A DNA stretch of 64,000 bases, from the NCBI GenBank assembly GCA_029783825.1, contig JAREIK010004375.1, positions 1 to 64,000 on the forward strand, in the 5' to 3' direction. Made by a program: the position numbers and the translations under genes. This document shows positions 15,572 to 28,422 of this stretch, piece after piece. The notes under the pieces are model-generated. The model was not told the DNA's origin. It saw only the letters and a program-made list of their open reading frames with translations, and did no database searches. Source of the DNA: Sapria himalayana. Taxonomy: Eukaryota > Streptophyta > Magnoliopsida > Malpighiales > Rafflesiaceae. Each line of letters starts with the position of its first letter. Position 1 is the stretch's first letter.

Positions 15572-18500
15572 AAATCTTAAATCTCATTTTAATTTGTATT
15601 ATTATAATTTTAAATATTCATTTTAAATATTTATTAGTTTATTTTTTATATAAATATTAATTACAAAATAAATAATTAGTCAGAAAATATAATATTAATA
15701 ATTTACTTGTAATATAAAAATATAATCTTATAAAAAGAAGTAAAAATTTAAAAACAAAAAATTATTATTTAGTAATAAATTTTACATTGATTTTGAATCA
15801 TTTTAGGTTTTATAATTATATTTTAATTTATATCTATCATATTAATAATAGTTTATTAATTTATTTTTGATAATTGATATCATATCTATCAATAAAATTA
15901 TTTATAATAATTTATATTATATATAATTATAATGATTATTATTACTAAATATTTTATTCACATTTTAAAAAATTTTAAAATTATATTATTTTCAAATGTT
16001 ATAACCTTTGAAAATTGTTAAAAAATAACAAAAATAATTTTTTTGTTATTACATGTTTAAATATATCCTATAAACCACTAAATACCTAGATACGTGAATC
16101 AATAACTCCTAAATATCAAAAACCCTAAATAGATAATAATTTTAAACCGGTAAACCCTAATTAATAAATAATAAATCTCAATATTATTTTTTTTCATTAT
16201 AATTAAAATATTATTTTTAATTATTTATTCGTTTATTTTTATATAATTATTAATTACATAATAAATTGAGTTAGACAAATATAATTTTTATAAATTATTT
16301 TTAATCAAAAAATATTGATAAAGTTTTTAAAAGAAAAAAAATTCAAAACAAAAAATTATTATATAGAAATATATTTGCTTTGCTTATGAATCATTTTATG
16401 TTTTGTAATTATATTTAAATTGATATCTATCTTATTAATAATAGATTATTAATTTATTCTTTTGATCATTATTAGAATATTTATCAATAAAATATTTATA
16501 TTGAATTTATATGATATATAAATATAATGATTATTATAACTAAATATTGTATTCACTTTTAAAAAAAATTTTTAAAATTATTATATTTCAAAGGTTATAA
16601 CCTTTGAAAATATCAAAAAATAAAAAAAATATTTTTTGATATTTATTTTTTAAATAACACCTATAAACCACTAAATGCATGCACAGTTAAATTCAGTAAA
16701 CTCTAAACCCCGTAATTCCAAAATACATAAACCAATTAACTGCTATATACTACTTAATAATTAATAAATCTAACTTTTTCAATTCTATTTATTATAATAT
16801 TAATTATTCATTTTAATTATTTATTAGTTTATTTTTATAGAATATTTATTACAATAATAAATTATGAGTGTGACAAATATAATTTAAAAATATATATGCT
16901 TATAAAAGAAGTAAAAATTTAAAATTAAAAATTGTTATCTAGAAATTTATTTTACTATAATTCTGAATCAATTTGGGTTTTGTAATTATTTTTAATTAAT
17001 ATCTATATTAATATCAATAGTTTATAAATTTAATTTTGATCATTATTATAATATATATCAATAAAATTGTTTATATTGAATTTATATGATATATAATTAT
17101 AATATTATTATAATTATGTAATGTATTCACATTTCAAAAAATTTTAAATATTATTATATTTTCAGAGGTTATAATATATGAAAATGAGAAAAAATATAAA
17201 ATTTTTTTTGATATTTTATTTTTTTTATATAAGACGTATAAACCACTAAAAGCCTAAAAATATAAATCACTAAAATCCTTAATGAAAAAACTTCTAAATA
17301 CTTAATCCATTAAACTGGTATACAGTAATAATAAATCATAATTCTCATTTTAATTTTATTGAGTTTAATTTTAAATTTTTATTTTAAATATTTATCGGTT
17401 TATTTTTATAGAAATATTAATTCCAAAATAAATTATTAGTGAGAAATATCTAATTTTTATTAAACTGGTATCCCTAAATAATAAATAATAAATAATAAAT
17501 CTCATTTTTTTCAATATAATTTTAAATATTCATTTTAATTATCTATTTGTTTATTTTTAGAATTATATTAATTACAGAATAAATTTTGAGTTAGACAAAT
17601 ATAATTTATATAAATTATTTTTAATCAAAAAAATATACATAAACTTTTTGAAAGAATAAAAAAATTCAAAACAAAAAATTATTATATAGTAATATATTTT
17701 GCTTTGCTTCTGAATCATTTTTAGGTTTTGTAATTATATTTTAATTGATATCTTTCTTATTAATAATAGATTATTAATTTATTTTTTGATCATTATTAGA
17801 ATATTTATCAATAAATTGTTTATATTGAATTTATATTATATATAAATATAAAGATTATTAAAACTAAAGATTGTATTCACTTTAGAAAACAATTTAAAAT
17901 TTATTGTATTTTCAAAGGTTATAACCTTTGAAATATCAAAAAATAACTAAAATAAATTTTTGGTTATTTTATCTTTTAAATAAAACATATAAACCAGTAA
18001 TTGCATATATAGGTAAATTAGTAAACTCTTAAATACATAAACCATTAAACCACTATATACTACTTAATAATTAATAAATCTAATTTTTATTTTATTTATT
18101 ATAATTTTAAATATTGATTTTATTTTTTTTTAGTTTATTTTTATAAAATATTTATTACAAAATAAATTATGAGTGCGACAAATATAATTTAAATAATTAT
18201 TTCTAATCAAAAAAAATATATACGCTTATAAAAGAAGTAAAAATTTAAAAATTATTATACAGTAATATATTATAGTTTAATCTTGAATCGATTTGGGTAT
18301 TGTAAATTTTTTTAATTAATATCTATCTTATTATTAAGTGTTTATTAATTTAATTTGTAATGATTATTATATTATCTATCAATAAAATTGTTTAATTTGA
18401 ATTTATATGATATATAATTATTAATATTAAAATAACTAAATATTGTATTCACATTTCAAAAAATTTTAAATATTATTATATTTCAAATTTATAACCTATG

Positions 18501-21500
18501 AAAATGAAAAAAAATTACAATTTTTTTTGTTATTTTATTGCTTAAATAAAACCTATAAACCACTAAATGCCTAAAAACATAAATTGCTAAACTCCTAAAC
18601 GACAAAACCACTAAATACTTAAACCATTAAACATGCGTACATTAATAAAAAATCATAAATCTCAATTTAATTTTTATTAAGTATAATTTTAAATTATTAT
18701 TTTAATTATTTATCAGTTTATTTTTATAGAAATATTAATTACAAAATAAATTATTAGTGAGACAAATCTAATATAAATAATTTATTTTTCTTCAAGAAAA
18801 AATATATCCTTATAAAAAGAGGCAAAATTTAAAAAACAATACTTTATTATTTAGTAATATATTTTATTTTGATTTTGAATCATTTTAGATTTTGCAATTA
18901 TATTTTAATTTATATCATTCTTATTAATAATTGTTTATTTATTTTTTATTGATCATTATAATAATATGTATTAATAAAATTATTAATATTGAGTTGACAT
19001 TATATATAATTATTAAGATTATTATTACTGAAAATTATATTCACATTTTAAAAAAATTAAAAATTATTATATTTTGAAATGTTATAACCTTCAAAATTAA
19101 AAAAAAAATCAAAAATTTAATTTTTATTTTTTCATTCTTTAAATAAAAACTATAAATCACTAAAGGCCTAAACACTTAAATCACTAAACCCCAAAACACC
19201 TAAATACTAAAACAATTAAACTAGTATATCCTAAATAATAAATAATAAATCTCTATTTTAATTATTTATTTTAATTATTTTATAGAATTATAATTTAAAA
19301 ATAAATTATGAGGAAGAAAAATATAATTTAAATTATTTACTTTTAATAAAAAAATATAAACTTATAAAAAGAAGCAAAACATCAAAAAATTATTATTTAG
19401 TTAATTATTTTATTTTGATTTTGAATAAATTTACATTTTGCAAATATATTTTAAATAAAATATTTCTTATTAATAATAGTTTATTAATTTATTTTTTTCT
19501 CATTAATATAATGTCTATCATATAATTGTTTATATTCAATTTACATGATATATAATTATTAAGATTATCATAACTAAATATAGTATTCACCATATTAAAA
19601 AATTTAAAATATTGTTATATTTTCAAAGGTTATAACTTTCAAAAATGATAAAAAATAACAAAAATAATTTTTTTTATATCATTGTTTAAATAAAACTTAT
19701 AAACCATTAAATGCCAAAACACTTAAATCTATGAACTCCTAAACCCCGAAGCCCCTAAATACTTAAACCCTTAAACTCATAAACCTTAAATATAATTTAA
19801 ATAATATATTATAATATTAATTAAAAAATAAATTATGAGTGATACAAATATAATTTAAATAAATTATTTTTCATAAAAAAAAATATAAGCTTATAAAAAG
19901 AAGCAAAAACTAAAAATCAAAAATTATTATTTTGTAATAAATATTACATTCTTTTTCAATCATTTTAGGTTTTTTAATTATATTTTAATTTAAATATATC
20001 ATATTAATAATAGCATAGTAATTTATTTTTTGATAATTGATATCATATCTATCAATAAAATTGTTTATATTTAGTTTATTATTTATATATAATTATAATG
20101 ATTATTATTACTCAATATTGTATTCATATTTTTAAAAAAATTTAAAATTATTATAATATTTTTTGTTATTTCATTGTTTAAATAAAACCTATAAACCACT
20201 AAATGCCTAAAAATGGGAATCACTAATCTCCTAAATGACAAAACCTTTAAATACTTAAACCATTAGACTGGTAAACATTAATAATAATTCATAAATCTCA
20301 TTTTAATTTTATTTAGTATAATTTTAAATTTTTATTTTAATTATTTATCAATTTATTTTTATAGAAATATTAATTACAAAATAAATTATTAGTGAGACAC
20401 ATCTAATTTAAATTAAAACAGTATCCCTAAATAATAAATAATGAATCTCATTTTTTTTCATTATAATTTAAATATTCATTTTAATTATTTATTTGTTTAT
20501 TTATATATAAATATTAATTTCAAAATAAATTGATCTAGACAAAAATAATTTATGTAAATTATTTTTATCAAAAATTATAGATAAACTTTTTTAAAGAAAA
20601 AAAATTTTCAAAACAAAAAATTATTATATATTAATATATTTTGCTTTGCTTCTGAATCACATTAGGTTTTGTAATTATATTTTAATTGATATCTATTTTT
20701 TAATAATAGATAGATAATTTATTTTTACATCATTATTAGAATATTTATCAATAAAATTATTTATATTGAATTTACATGATATATAATTATTAAGATCATT
20801 ATAACTAAATATTATATTTACATTTGAAAATAATTAAAAAATTATTATATTTTTAAAGGTTATCATCTTTGAAAATGAGTTAAATCACAAAAATAAATTT
20901 TTTGTTATTTTATTATTTATATAAAAACCTATCAACTACTAAATACCTAAATGCTTAAATCATTAAACTCCTAAACCCCAAAACCCTAATACCCTTAAAT
21001 ACTTAAACATTTAAACCATCTTTAAAGGGTTAAGTATTTATAAATAATATATAAATATTTATGAATAATTGATAGTTTATTAATTTATTTTTTGATCATT
21101 ATTATATTTATATTTATATTTAGTTTATTAATATCTATCAATAAAATTGTTTATTTTTAATTTACATGATATATAATTATTAAGTTTATTATAACTAAAT
21201 ATTGTATTCACATTTGAAAAAAATTAAAAATTATTATATTTATAAAGGTTATAACCTCCAAAATTGATAAAAAATTTGAAAAATATTTTTTTTGTTATTT
21301 CATTATTTAAATAAAACAAATAAACTACTAAGTTCCTAAACACTTAAATCATTAAACTCATAAACTCCTAAATACTTAAACCATTAAACTGGTATTCCCA
21401 AAATAATTAATCATAAATCTCATTTTTATTTGTATTCATTATAATTTCAATATTCATTTTATTTATTTATTAGTTTATTTTTATAGAAATATTAATTGTA

Positions 21501-21957
21501 AAATAAAATTATGAATGAGACAAATATAATTTAAATAATTTATCTTCACAAAAAAATTTATAAGCTTATAAAAAGAATCAAAATTTTAAAAATAAAAAAT
21601 TATTATTTATTAATATATTTTGCTTTGATTTTGAATCGTTTTAGGTTTTGCAAATATATTTTAATTAATATCTATCTTATTAATAATAGTTTATTAATCT
21701 ATTTTATGATCAGTATTATAATATCGATCAATAAAATTATTGATATTGAATTTACATGATATTTAATTTTTATAATTATTATAATTAAATATTATATTAA
21801 CATTTGAAAAAAAATAAAAAATTATAATATTTTCAATGGTTATAACCTTGAAAATGAGAAAAAATCATATAAATAAATTTTTTATAATTTAATTATTTAA
21901 ATAAAACCTAGAAACCACAAAATACCTTAATACATAAATTACTAAACTTCTAAACTC
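15567..21957 (+). repeat. Satellite array, forward orientation
   Basis: Continuation of the array after L1. Dyad centres near 16002, 16597, 17172, 17922, 18492, 19086, 19632, (20153, dyad missing), 20862, 21252 and 21842. Variant order: v8 tail passing into a v4-like tail, v5, v1, v2/5, v1, v2, v3, v4/v12-like, v2/5, v13, v14, then the start of a further unit that is broken by IB-1. The pattern v5, v1, v2/5, v1, v2 after an LTR-bearing v8 unit is repeated at 51.4-54.3 kb. The pattern v2/5, v13, v14, block is repeated at 57.0-58.9 kb. No gene is visible. Confidence 0.93.
20997..21039. repeat. Imperfect hairpin in variant v13 (left copy)
   Basis: Inverted repeat with 19-nt arms (20997-21015 and 21021-21039) and a 5-nt loop ccatc, two arm mismatches. 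It falls inside the CTAAA-rich part of the short v13 unit. The partner copy at 57914-57956 is a perfect version. Confidence 0.7.
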
Positions 21958-22430
21958 TGATACTACTACACCACACACACATAGCGACAGACCATAGTAC
22001 ACACGTGCACATATTCTGGTCCATTTTGGCATTGCATTTAGAGGGGCCAGAAAGTTCTGCAAGCAGCTAGAAGTATGGGCCACCAGTTTGTAGAGAACCC
22101 CAATAGCATGCTGGGATGATAACGTTCAGACAACTGAGTGACCGAGCAAAGTGGTCGGGAGTAAACCCAGGAGTAGCTAGGAGTGGGCCCCACTAGCCGT
22201 ATCAGGAAGCATAGAGGGACACCCAACCTTCGCTCCAACAGGAGTAGCGGGTATTCATACAATTGGAATTTTTTAGCATTATGTTTTTTTATGTATTTTA
22301 TGCATAGAATCATTAAGGTGCATATGATTTGGTGGGCTGGCCTAAATTAGTCATCTTTTTAGTCTCTTGTAAGTTGTGTGCCTAAATGATTATTAAAGTG
22401 TGTATTTTCCAAAAAGAACAAAAAAAACAA

Positions 22431-22507
22431 TAAACCCTAAAATTTAAATCCTAAACCTTAAACGATAAACTATAACCCTAACCCATAAACCCTAAATCCT
22501 AAATCTC
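22431..22507 (+). repeat. Degenerate telomere-like heptamer tract in IB-1
   Basis: About eleven 7-bp steps of TAAACCC type, such as taaaccc, taaatcc, taaacct, taaccct and taaatct. This is the plant telomere motif (CCCTAAA) in decayed form. It directly follows an A-rich run (aaaaagaacaaaaaaaacaa). The copy in IB-3 lies at 60152-60228. Confidence 0.75.
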
Positions 22508-22631
22508 ATGTTTTGCCTTTTATAATCAAATGACTAAGTGTTAAATTTAAATTGAAATTCACAACTTTTAGGAATGTCACAGATTTATCTTTTTGTATAT
22601 GTAACACAAAGTCATGACTCAAGGGGTGAGT

Positions 22632-22940
22632 TATGGATTCAGTCTCTTTCTTGCTTTAGATTATTGTAGCATTAGCAATAGTCATGATTGTATATTTTGT
22701 CTCTTGAACACAAAATCATATCGATTAGAATATTCCATAACTTGTGTCTCTATGTTGAACATATTGTTATGGCACTAAGAATGATCATGAATACATATTT
22801 AATCACTATAATATTGGGTCACAGTATTGGATATTACCATAGCTTGTGCATTTTATCTTTATATTGCAAAGTCATTGCCCTAGGAATGATTGTAACGTTG
22901 GACATTCCTCAAGAGCAAAAGTCATGACTTTAGAAATAGT
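22632..22940 (+). repeat. Three weakly similar steps of about 103 bp in the IB-1 tail
   Basis: Related text starts at 22632 (tatggattcag), 22735 (ccataacttgtg) and 22837 (ccatagcttgtg), spacings 103 and 102. Shared pieces include (c)attg-, -ctaagaatgat- / -ctaggaatgat- and gtcatgac. IB-3 shows the same spacing (60354, 60457, 60559). Similarity is modest and was judged by eye. Confidence 0.4.
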
Positions 22941-24168
22941 TAAAGCACGAGTACTACTCTTTATAACTTTCTATGGCTAAAATTCTTGGGATTGAAAATA
23001 TCACTATGACTTTTTACTTTGATTTGTGACCTCAAGTGTCAATATGCAAGACTAATATTTTGAGCAATGATTAAAACCTTTTATACATTTGAATATGATT
23101 CATTTACACCTTTTTGGGTATTGTGAGCTTGTATACATAACTCATTTAAAATAAAAAGAAAGAAATGATACTTTTCATATCCATAAGGATATAAAAAAAA
23201 GGCTTAGACATGCCAATAAAATAAATTTTTTGATTTTTGATTGAAAGAGAGCCCATAATTCTTGCCATGCTCAAACCACCCTGGGGCTAGTTTGTTCTAA
23301 TAGGCTATACGTTTGTTATTTTTTTAGAGGTGAACTATGTTTTAATAAAATTGCTTTGAGTGTGTGCATGAGAGATATTTTAGAAGAAATTACAATAATC
23401 AATATAAATAGCATCCTCAACAACTTGCTATTTCAACACATAGGGGTACAACTTTGGTTTAGCCTGTTAGCGTACATGAGTCAAATTACCTTTGATAGCC
23501 TAGTGATTCAACATCAAATATGATGAGATATAATAGAGATAAAGTAAAAGCTCCTATTATTTTGGTTAGAGCTTTAGCAATCATTCTAGAGATGAGAGAG
23601 GAACAAAATAAATTATTTTAATTATTCAGTATAATTTTAATTATTATTTTAATTATTTATTAGTTTATTTTTATAGAAAAATTAATTACAAAATAATTTA
23701 TTAGTGAGACATATCTAATTTAAATTAAACTGGTATATCCTAAATAATAAAGAATAAATCTCATTATTTTTTATTTTAAACTTAAATATTCAAATTTAAT
23801 TATTTATTTGTTTATTGTTATATAAATATTTATTACAAAATAAATTATGAGTTACACAAATATAATTTATATAAATTATTTTTGATCAAAATAATATATA
23901 TAATCTTTTTAAAATAAAAAAAATTTTCAAAACAAAAAATTAATATATAGTAATATATTTGGCTTTGCTTCTGAATCATTTTAGGTTTTGTAAATATATT
24001 TTAATTGATATCTATCTTATTAATAATAGATTATTAAGTTATTTTTTTCATCATATTTAGAATATGTACCAATAAAAATGTTTATAATGAATTTATATGA
24101 TATAAAAATATAATGATTATTATAACTAAATATTGTATTCACTTTTGAAAAAAATTTAAAATTATTAT

Positions 24169-24196
24169 ATTTTCAAAGGTTATAACCTTTGAAAAT
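24169..24196. repeat. Perfect 28-bp unit dyad
   Basis: ATTTTCAAAGGTTA followed immediately by its exact reverse complement. This opens the v7 unit after IB-1 and is one of the most symmetric copies of the unit-boundary palindrome. Confidence 0.85.
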
Positions 24197-24464
24197 GTTA
24201 AAAAAAATAAATTTTTTGTTATTTCATTTTCTAAATAAAACCTATAGATCATTAAATGCTTACTTACTTTATTTAGTAAGCTCATAAATCCCGAATCCCC
24301 TAAATACATAAACCTTTTAAGAGTTATATACTACTCAATAAATAATAAATCTCATTTTTATTTCTATTTATTATAATTTTAAATATTAATTTTAATTATT
24401 TATAGATTAATTTTTTAGATAAATTAATTACAAAATAAATTTCAAGTGAGACATAAATTATTTA

Positions 24465-24677
24465 TTCATGACATTTGAAATTATTTATTTAGTAGCTTTT
24501 AAATTTTAATTATTAAGCTACTAAATTATTTATTTAGTAGCTAATAAATAAATTATCAAATTATTAAGCTACTAAATAAATAATTTTAATAATTTTAAAT
24601 GTGAATACCTTTTAAGGAGTTTACTGATTTAAATTTTAATTATTAAGCTACTAAATTATTTTTATTTGACATTTGAA
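24465..24677. repeat. Small scrambled island of nested inverted repeats
   Basis: A non-canonical patch where a v7 unit breaks off. The 30-bp segment at 24501-24530 is repeated at 24631-24660, both holding attaagctactaaat. Between and beside them are inverted versions (atttagtagct at about 24488, 24533), giving short hairpins built on AGCTACTAAAT. The patch is bordered by gacatttgaaa on both sides (about 24470 and 24668), the second opening the next v1 unit with only half a dyad. It looks like template-switch or repair filler. Confidence 0.65.
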
Positions 24678-25859
24678 AATATCAAAAAATAATAAAAATA
24701 ATTTTTTTTATTTTATTTTTTAAATAAAAATTATGAACCACTAAATGCATACACAGTTAAATCAGTAAACTCCTAAACCCCGTAATGCCTAAATACATAA
24801 ATTATTAAAATTCTATATACTACTTAATAATTAATAAATCTAATTTTTATTTCTATTTATTATAATTTTAAATATTCATTTTAATTATTTATTAGTTTAT
24901 TTTTAATGATATATTTATTATAAAATAAAGTTGAGCGCGACAAATATAAATTAATTAATTTATTTTTTAAAAAAAATATACGCTTATAAAAGAAGTAAAA
25001 ATTTAAAAATTAAAAATTATTATCTAGTAATATATTTTACTTTAATTTTGAATCAATTTGGGTTTTGTAAATATTTTTTAATTAATATCTATCTTTTTAT
25101 TAATAGTTTATTAATTTTATTTTTGATCATTTGTATATTATCTATCAATAAAATTATTTATATTAAATTTATATGATATATAATTACTTATTTTGAATTT
25201 AAATGTCTTATAATTATTAAGATTATTATAACTAAATATTATATTTACATTTGAAAAAAATTTAAAAATTATTATATTTTCAAAGATTATAAACTTAAAA
25301 AATGATAAAAAATCACAAAAATAATTTTTTTATTTAAATAAAACTTATAAACCACTAAATGCCTAATCATTTAAATATCTAGACTCCTTAACCCAAAAAC
25401 CCCCTAAATACTTAAACCATTAAACCTATATAAACTAATTAATAAATAATAAATTACATTTTTATTTGTATTCATTATAATTTTAAATATTCATTTTAAT
25501 TATTTCTTAGTTTATTTTTATAGAAATATTAATTACAAAATAAATAATGAGTGAGACATATAATTTAAATATTTTATTTTTATGAAAAAAAAATAAGCTT
25601 ATAAAAATAAACAAAATTTCAAAAATTTAAAATTTTATTTAGTAATATAATTTAATTTGATTTTGAATTATTTTGGGTTCTGCAAATATATTTTAATTAA
25701 TATCTATCTTATTAATAATAGTTTATTAATTTATTTTTCGATAATAATAATAATATATATTAATAAAATTGTTTATATTATATTTACATCAAATATAATT
25801 ATTAAGATTATTATAACTAATATTGTATTCATATTTTAGAAAGATTAAAAACTTATTAT

Positions 25860-25887
25860 ATTTTCAAAGGTTATAACCTTTGAAAAT
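25860..25887. repeat. Perfect 28-bp unit dyad
   Basis: ATTTTCAAAGGTTA plus its exact reverse complement, at the start of a v10 unit. The v10 units elsewhere (4211, 42677, 45062) carry decayed forms of it. Confidence 0.85.
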
Positions 25888-27043
25888 CACGAAAATTCAT
25901 AAAAATAAATTTATTATTATTTCATTGATTAAATAAAACCTATAAACACCTAAATGTGCAAACATATAAATCAATAAACTCCTTAACCCCAAAACCACAA
26001 TAAACTTAAACCATTAAATAGGTATAGCCTAAATAATAAATCATATATCTCTTTTTTAGTATTCATTATAATTTTAAATATTCATTTTAATTATTTATCA
26101 ATTTATTTTTATATAAACATTAATTATAAAATAAATTATTAGTGAAACAGATATAATTTAAATTATTTATTTTTCATCAAAAAAATATATATACTTATAA
26201 AATGAGGCAAAATTTTTAAAATAAAAAATTATTATTTAGTCATATATCTTATTTTGATTTTGAATCATTTTATATTCTACAATTATATTTTAATTTATAT
26301 GATTCTTATTAATACTTGTTTAATAATTTTTTTATTGATCATTATTATAATATCTATTAATAAAATTATTTATATTTAGATTACATTATATATAATTATT
26401 AAGATTATTATAACTAAAGATTATATTCACATTAAAAAAAATTTAAAATTATTATATTTTCAAAGGTTACAACCTTCAAAATTTAATAAAATTCAAAAAA
26501 ATTAAATTTTTTGTTTTTTAATTCTTTAGCTAATAAATATAAATAACTAAAAGTCTAAACACTTAAATCACTAAACTTCTAAACCCAAAAACACCTAAAT
26601 ACTTAAACCATTAAGCCGGTATAACCTTAATAATAAATAATAAATCTCAATTTTATTTGTATTCATTATAATTTTAAATAATTATTTTAATTATTTATTA
26701 GTTTATGATTATTTAATTATAAATTACAAAATAAATTATGGGTAAGACAAATTAATTTAAATAATTTATTTATAATAACAAAAATATAAAGTTATAAAAA
26801 AAGCAAAACATTAAAAAAATTATTATTAAGTAATATATTTTACTTTGATTTTGAATAAATTTAGATTTTGCAAATATATTTTAAATAATATCTATCTTAT
26901 TAATAATAGGTTATTACATTTTTTTGATCATTATTATAATATCTAGGAATGTAATTATTTATATTGAATTTAAATAACTTATAATTATTAAGATTATTAG
27001 AACTAAATATTATATTTACATTTGAAAAAATTTTAAATTTATT

Positions 27044-27075
27044 ATATTTTCAAAGGTTATAACCTTTGAAAATAT
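27044..27075. repeat. Perfect 32-bp unit dyad
   Basis: ATATTTTCAAAGGTTA plus its exact reverse complement, first of three such dyads that open the three v1 units of the 1348-bp local higher-order repeat. Confidence 0.88.
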
Positions 27076-28390
27076 CAAAAAATAATAAAAATAAATATTT
27101 TGTTATTTAAATTTTTAAATAAAACCTATAAACCACTAAATGCATACATAGTAAAATAAGTAAACTTCTAAGGCCCGTAATGTCTAAATACATAACCATT
27201 AAACTGCTATATACAACTTAATAATTAAGAAATCTAATTTTTATTTCAATTTATTATTATTTTAAATATTCATTTTAATTATTTATAAGTTTATTTTAAA
27301 GTAATATTTATTACAAAATAATTTATGAGTGCGACAAATATAATTTTAATAATTTAATTTTAATCAAAAAAATATATACGCTTATAAAAGAAGAAAAATT
27401 TTAAAAATTAAAAATTAGTATCCAGTAATATTTTTTACTTTAATTTTGAATCAAATATGAGTTTTGTAAATATTTTTTAATTAATATCTATCTTATTAAT
27501 AATAGTTTATTAATTTAATTTTTGATCATTATTATATTATCTTTTATTAAAATTGTTTATATTGAATTTATATGATATATAATTAGTAAGATTAATATAA
27601 TTATACATAGTATTCACATTTCAAAAAATTTTAAATATTATTATATTTTCTAAGGTTATAACCTATGAAAATGAAAAAAAATTACAAATTTTTTTTCGTT
27701 ATTTTATTGTTTTAATAAAACCTATATACCACTAAATGCCTAAAAACATGAATCGCTAAAGTCATAAACAACAAAACCTATAAATACTTAAAATATTAAA
27801 CTGGTATAATTTAATAATAATTCATAAATTTCATTTTAATTTTTATTAAGTATATTTTTAAATTTTTATTTTAATTATTTATCAATTTATTTTTATAGAA
27901 ATATTAATTACAACATAAATTATTAGTGAGATAGATCTAATTTAAATTAGAGTGGGATACCCAAATTATAAAGATTAAATCTCAATATTATTTTTTTCAT
28001 TATAATTTTAAATACTCATTTTAATTATTTATTTGTTTATTTTTATATAAATATTAATTAAAAAATAAATTATGAGCTAGACAAATATAATTTATATAAA
28101 TTAATTTTCATCAAAAAAATATGGATAAACTTTTTGAAAGAAAAAAAAATTTCAAAAAAACAAATTATTATATAGTAATATATTTTGATTTCTTGTGAAT
28201 CATTTTATGTTTTTTTATTATATTTTAATTGATATCTCTCTTATTAATAATAGATTATTAATTTATTTTTTGATCTTTATTAGAATATTTATCAATGTAA
28301 TTGTTTATATTGAATTTATATGATATATAAATATAATGATTATTATAACTAAATATTGAACTCACTTGTGAAAAAAATTTAAAAATTATT

Positions 28391-28422
28391 ATATTTTCAA
28401 AGGTTATAACCTTTGAAAATAT
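28391..28422. repeat. Perfect 32-bp unit dyad
   Basis: Second copy of the 32-bp palindrome in the local higher-order repeat, identical to that at 27044. Confidence 0.88.

Larger units (their letters stand above)
21958..23605 (+). mobile_element. Insertion block IB-1 (uncharacterised, about 1.65 kb, internally deleted)
   Basis: Non-satellite DNA between a satellite unit cut at ctaaactc and a v2/5 unit resuming at aaataaattattttaatt. It begins TGATACTACTACACCAC and ends GAGAGAGGAACA, so TG...CA ends are possible, but no target duplication is clear. It is collinear with IB-3 (58863-61327) except that about 815 bp, equivalent to 59153-59968, is missing here. Parts in order: a G/C-balanced head (21958-22250), a stretch around gtcatttaggc-like text to 22400, an A-rich run, telomere-like heptamers (22431-22507), then a moderately A/T-rich tail with weak 103-bp periodicity. 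Short open frames are scattered and not conserved between the three copies. A retroelement remnant is plausible, but I do not recognise the family. Confidence 0.65.

Noticed and set aside
21889..22313. Two overlapping minus-strand open frames in IB-1, with partners at 58839-59030 and 59848-60030
   Set aside because: Only partly conserved, no domain recognised, and they run into satellite or are broken in the other copy. Treated as chance frames in a decayed insertion.
24176..24190. Dyad as a transcription terminator or bacterial operator
   Set aside because: It recurs every 580 bp in a noncoding plant-like array with no genes to regulate; a structural or binding role is possible but not a bacterial one.
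25657..25839. A family of similar small open frames (also 31228-31440 plus, 42668-42895 and 43307-43489 minus, 48219-48449 plus) encoding Ile/Tyr/Asn-rich peptides with a shared NNSLLIYF-like stretch
   Set aside because: They are the same phase of the satellite body in different units. Start and end differ, most units have stops or frameshifts there, and the peptides only mirror the A/T-rich base composition.
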